DNA of 64,000 bases, taken from the NCBI GenBank assembly GCA_002240395.1, contig CP016836.1:2294001-2358000 (forward strand), in the 5' to 3' direction. Both the position numbers and the translations under genes were made by a program. The notes beneath the pieces were generated by a model that was not told the origin of the DNA, did no database searches, and saw only the letters and a list, made by a program, of their open reading frames with translations. Origin of the DNA: Xanthomonas citri pv. mangiferaeindicae (lineage in GTDB: Bacteria; Pseudomonadota; Gammaproteobacteria; Xanthomonadales; Xanthomonadaceae). Shown here in pieces: positions 61,700 through 64,000 of the stretch. Numbering within the stretch: the first letter of the stretch is position 1; the number at the start of each line of letters is the position of its first letter.

Positions 61700-63781
61700 G
61701 TGTCGGCAGCGGACGCCAACGGCCTGGCTGCACGCAGCCGCGAGGCGCTGGTCGAAGGCGGGCCGCTGGCCGCGCACATTCCGGCTTTCCGCCCGCGCGC
61801 GGCGCAGCAAGCGTTGGCGATGGCGGTCGGTGACGCCATCGAGCAACGCGCCACGCTGCTGGCCGAAGCCGGCACCGGCACCGGCAAGACCTTTGCTTAC
61901 CTGGTGCCGGCACTGCTTTCGGGGCTCAAGACGATCGTCTCGACCGGAACGCGCGCGCTGCAGGACCAGCTTTATCATCGCGACCTGCCGCGCGTGCGCG
62001 ACGCGCTCGGCAGTGGCCTGCGCAGTGCGCTGCTCAAGGGGCGCGCGAATTACCTGTGCCTGTATCGGCTGGAGCAGGCGCGTGGCGCGCCGCGGCTGGC
62101 GACGCGCGATCAGATCCATCAATTTCAGCGCATCGTCGCCTGGGCCGGGCGGACGCGGCTGGGCGATGTCGCCGAACTCGACGGCCTGCCCGAGGACACG
62201 CCGCTGCTGCCGATGGTCACCTCCACCGTCGACAACTGCCTGGGCAACGACTGCCCGTTCTGGAGCGAGTGCTTCGTGGTCCAGGCGCGCCAGCGCGCGC
62301 AGGCCGCGGACGTGGTCGTCGTCAACCACCACCTGCTGCTCGCCGATCTGGCGCTCAAGCAGGAGGGATTCGGCGAAATCCTGCCCGGTGCCCGGGCCTT
62401 CATCGTTGATGAGGCGCACCAGTTGCCTGAGTTGGCCGCGCAGTTCTTCGGCGAAGGCCTGAGTGCGCGGCCGCTGGTCGAACTGGCCCGCGACGCCGTG
62501 GCCGAGTGCCGCGACGTGCCGGGCGCGCTGCCGGTGCTGCAGTTGCCTGCGCAGGCGCTCGACGGCGCGGCGCGGGGACTGCGGATGGCGATGGACGGCC
62601 TGCCGGCCCGCGGCACCCGCTACCGGGCGCTGTACCAGCCGGCGGTCGAGGATGCATTGCATGCGCTCGACGAGGCCCTGGTGCACCTGCGCGATGTGCT
62701 GGCACCCCTGCGCGAGGCCTCGCCCGGGCTCGACGCCTGCCATGCCCGCGCCGCGCTGTGCCTGACCCGGCTGCGGCGCTGGAACGACGGCGCCGCGTCG
62801 GCTGCGATGTTCGACGATGCCCAGGCCACTGACGAGTCCGAAGCCGAAGCGAGCCCCGCCGAGCACCCCGGCGACGACAGCGTGCTGTGGTACGAGCTGA
62901 CGCCGCGCGGCTTTCGCCTGCAGCGCACGCCGCTGGACGTGTCGGCCCCGCTGCGTGCGCATCGCGAGGTGTCGCAGGCGGCCTGGGTGTTCACGTCGGC
63001 GACGCTGGCGGTCGACGGCAGCTTCGAACACATCGCCAAGCGGCTGGGGCTCGACGCACCGCAGACGCTGCTTGCGCCGAGTCCGTTCGACTGGGCGCAC
63101 CAGGCGCTGTGCTATCTGCCGCCGCGGTTGCCCACACCGGCCGCGCCCGGCTACACCGCCGCGGTGGTCGACGCGCTGCTGCCCGTGCTGCATGCCTCGG
63201 GCGGGCGCGCGTTCGTGCTGTTCGCCTCGCACCGCGCGCTGCGCGAGACCGCGGTGCTGTTGCGTGCATCCACGCGCTGTCCCTGGCCGCTGTTCGTGCA
63301 GGGCGAGGCGCCACGGCACGTGCTGCTGCAGCGCTTTCGTGAGTCCGGCAACGGCGTGCTGCTGGGCGCGGCGAGTTTCCGTGAAGGCGTCGATGTCGCC
63401 GGCGATGCATTGAGCGTGGTGGTCATCGACAAGCTGCCGTTCGCCGCGCCCGACGATCCGGTGTTCGAGGCGCGGCTCGATGCGATCCGCCGGGCCGGCG
63501 GCAATCCGTTCCGCGATGAGCAATTGCCGCAGGCCGTCATTGCCCTCAAGCAGGGCGTGGGCCGGCTGATCCGCACCGAGGCCGATCGCGGCGTGCTGGT
63601 GCTGTGCGATCCGCGTTTGCTCGGACGCGGTTACGGCGCGCTGTTCCTGGACTCGCTGCCGCCGCTGCCGCGCACGCGCGAGATCGCCGATGTGGAGGCG
63701 TTCTTCGCCGCGCCAGCTGCGACAATCCTCGCCGGCGAAACCGACGCCGCCCTCCCGCATCCCGAGTCCCAGCCGTCATGA
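61700..63781 (+). CDS. yoaA: ATP-dependent DNA helicase YoaA (DinG/XPD-like)
   Basis: Iron-sulfur superfamily 2 helicase of 693 residues. Walker A is AEAGTGTGKTFAYL. The 4Fe-4S cysteines lie in NYLCLYRLE and in CLGNDCPFWSEC. The DEAH box is IVDEAHQLPE. C-terminal motifs include SFREGVDVAGDAL and QGVGRLIRTEADRG. YoaA aids tolerance of replication-blocking damage and in E. coli works with the HolC clamp-loader subunit. The GTG at 61700, 20 bases after the lipoprotein stop, gives a normal N-terminus; the start is uncertain. The stop overlaps tsaB (ATGA). Confidence 0.93.
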   Translation: MSAADANGLAARSREALVEGGPLAAHIPAFRPRAAQQALAMAVGDAIEQRATLLAEAGTGTGKTFAYLVPALLSGLKTIVSTGTRALQDQLYHRDLPRVRDALGSGLRSALLKGRANYLCLYRLEQARGAPRLATRDQIHQFQRIVAWAGRTRLGDVAELDGLPEDTPLLPMVTSTVDNCLGNDCPFWSECFVVQARQRAQAADVVVVNHHLLLADLALKQEGFGEILPGARAFIVDEAHQLPELAAQFFGEGLSARPLVELARDAVAECRDVPGALPVLQLPAQALDGAARGLRMAMDGLPARGTRYRALYQPAVEDALHALDEALVHLRDVLAPLREASPGLDACHARAALCLTRLRRWNDGAASAAMFDDAQATDESEAEASPAEHPGDDSVLWYELTPRGFRLQRTPLDVSAPLRAHREVSQAAWVFTSATLAVDGSFEHIAKRLGLDAPQTLLAPSPFDWAHQALCYLPPRLPTPAAPGYTAAVVDALLPVLHASGGRAFVLFASHRALRETAVLLRASTRCPWPLFVQGEAPRHVLLQRFRESGNGVLLGAASFREGVDVAGDALSVVVIDKLPFAAPDDPVFEARLDAIRRAGGNPFRDEQLPQAVIALKQGVGRLIRTEADRGVLVLCDPRLLGRGYGALFLDSLPPLPRTREIADVEAFFAAPAATILAGETDAALPHPESQPS

Positions 63782-64000
63782 AACTGCTCGCGTTCGAAAC
63801 CGCCACCGAGGCCTGCTCCGTCGCGCTCTGGGACGACGGCCGCGTGCTCCACCGCAGCGAGATCGCGCCGCGGCGTCATGCCGAGCTGGCGCTGCCGTGG
63901 GCCGAGGCCTTGCTGGCGGAGGCCGGGATCGCGCGCAGACAGCTCGACGCGGTCGCGGTCAGTCGGGGGCCGGGCGCGTTCACCGGCGTGCGCCTGGGTA
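63778..64000 (+). CDS. tsaB: tRNA threonylcarbamoyladenosine biosynthesis protein TsaB, 5' part
   Basis: The first 74 codons are in view and the gene continues past the window end. MKLLAFETATEACSVALWDD opens the ASKHA fold, and RRHAELALPWAEALL and VSRGPGAFTGVRLG are conserved TsaB motifs. TsaB scaffolds TsaD and TsaE in making t6A37 on ANN-decoding tRNAs. The start overlaps the yoaA stop by four bases, which indicates translational coupling. Confidence 0.95.
   Translation, partial: MKLLAFETATEACSVALWDDGRVLHRSEIAPRRHAELALPWAEALLAEAGIARRQLDAVAVSRGPGAFTGVRLG

Overview
The window is GC-rich (roughly 70%) chromosomal DNA from a gammaproteobacterium of the Xanthomonadaceae, most like Lysobacter, Luteimonas or Xanthomonas relatives. 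This rests on protein resemblance and on gene orders typical of that family: gmk-rpoZ-spoT-ridA-recG, PBP1A divergent from pilMNOPQ, a MoxR/DUF58/DUF4381/BatA/BatB/BatD block, and yoaA-tsaB. No rRNA, tRNA, prophage or CRISPR array was recognised. The density is about 47 genes in 64 kb, with few gaps over 300 bases.

Layout. 1-3.9 kb holds housekeeping genes: pepQ (cut by the window edge), hemW, rdgB and rph on the minus strand, and yicC on the plus strand. 3.9-4.5 kb is a gene-free patch of GC-rich palindromes and two ~110-base diverged repeats. 4.5-13.0 kb is a minus-strand accessory locus: ECF sigma factor, FecR-like anti-sigma factor, S9 peptidase, Tat-type amidase, and a TonB-dependent receptor with an STN signalling domain. 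It looks like a self-regulated system that senses, imports and hydrolyses an amide or peptide substrate. 13.3-19.3 kb is gmk-rpoZ-spoT-ridA-recG. 19.4-25.9 kb is a surface module: an orphan RcsB-like response regulator, a long trimeric autotransporter adhesin with 867-base internal repeats, and a BamE-like/OmpA lipoprotein. The adhesin's upstream region carries three inverted repeats, one resembling an RcsB box.

26-29 kb holds a nucleoside hydrolase, L31 type B and citrate synthase. 29-37.4 kb has an uncharacterised gene, PBP1A, and the type IV pilus assembly operon pilMNOPQ. 37.5-44.4 kb is the Bat (aerotolerance-type) operon. Next come a dicarboxylate-type symporter, dps and hrpA. 51-52.6 kb has three small genes: a secreted cysteine-containing protein, a RAYT-type transposase and a secreted hypothetical. 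52.7-64 kb has relA, a membrane-anchored TPR protein, a two-domain glycosyltransferase, PBP1B, a TPR lipoprotein, the YoaA helicase and the start of tsaB.

Quality caution. At least four reading frames are broken by exactly one missing base in a G or C run: the adhesin, the gene at 29.1-29.7 kb, batB and batD. The start of PBP1A may be a fifth case. The uniform pattern points first to homopolymer undercalls in the assembly, although phase variation at the adhesin tract cannot be excluded from sequence alone.
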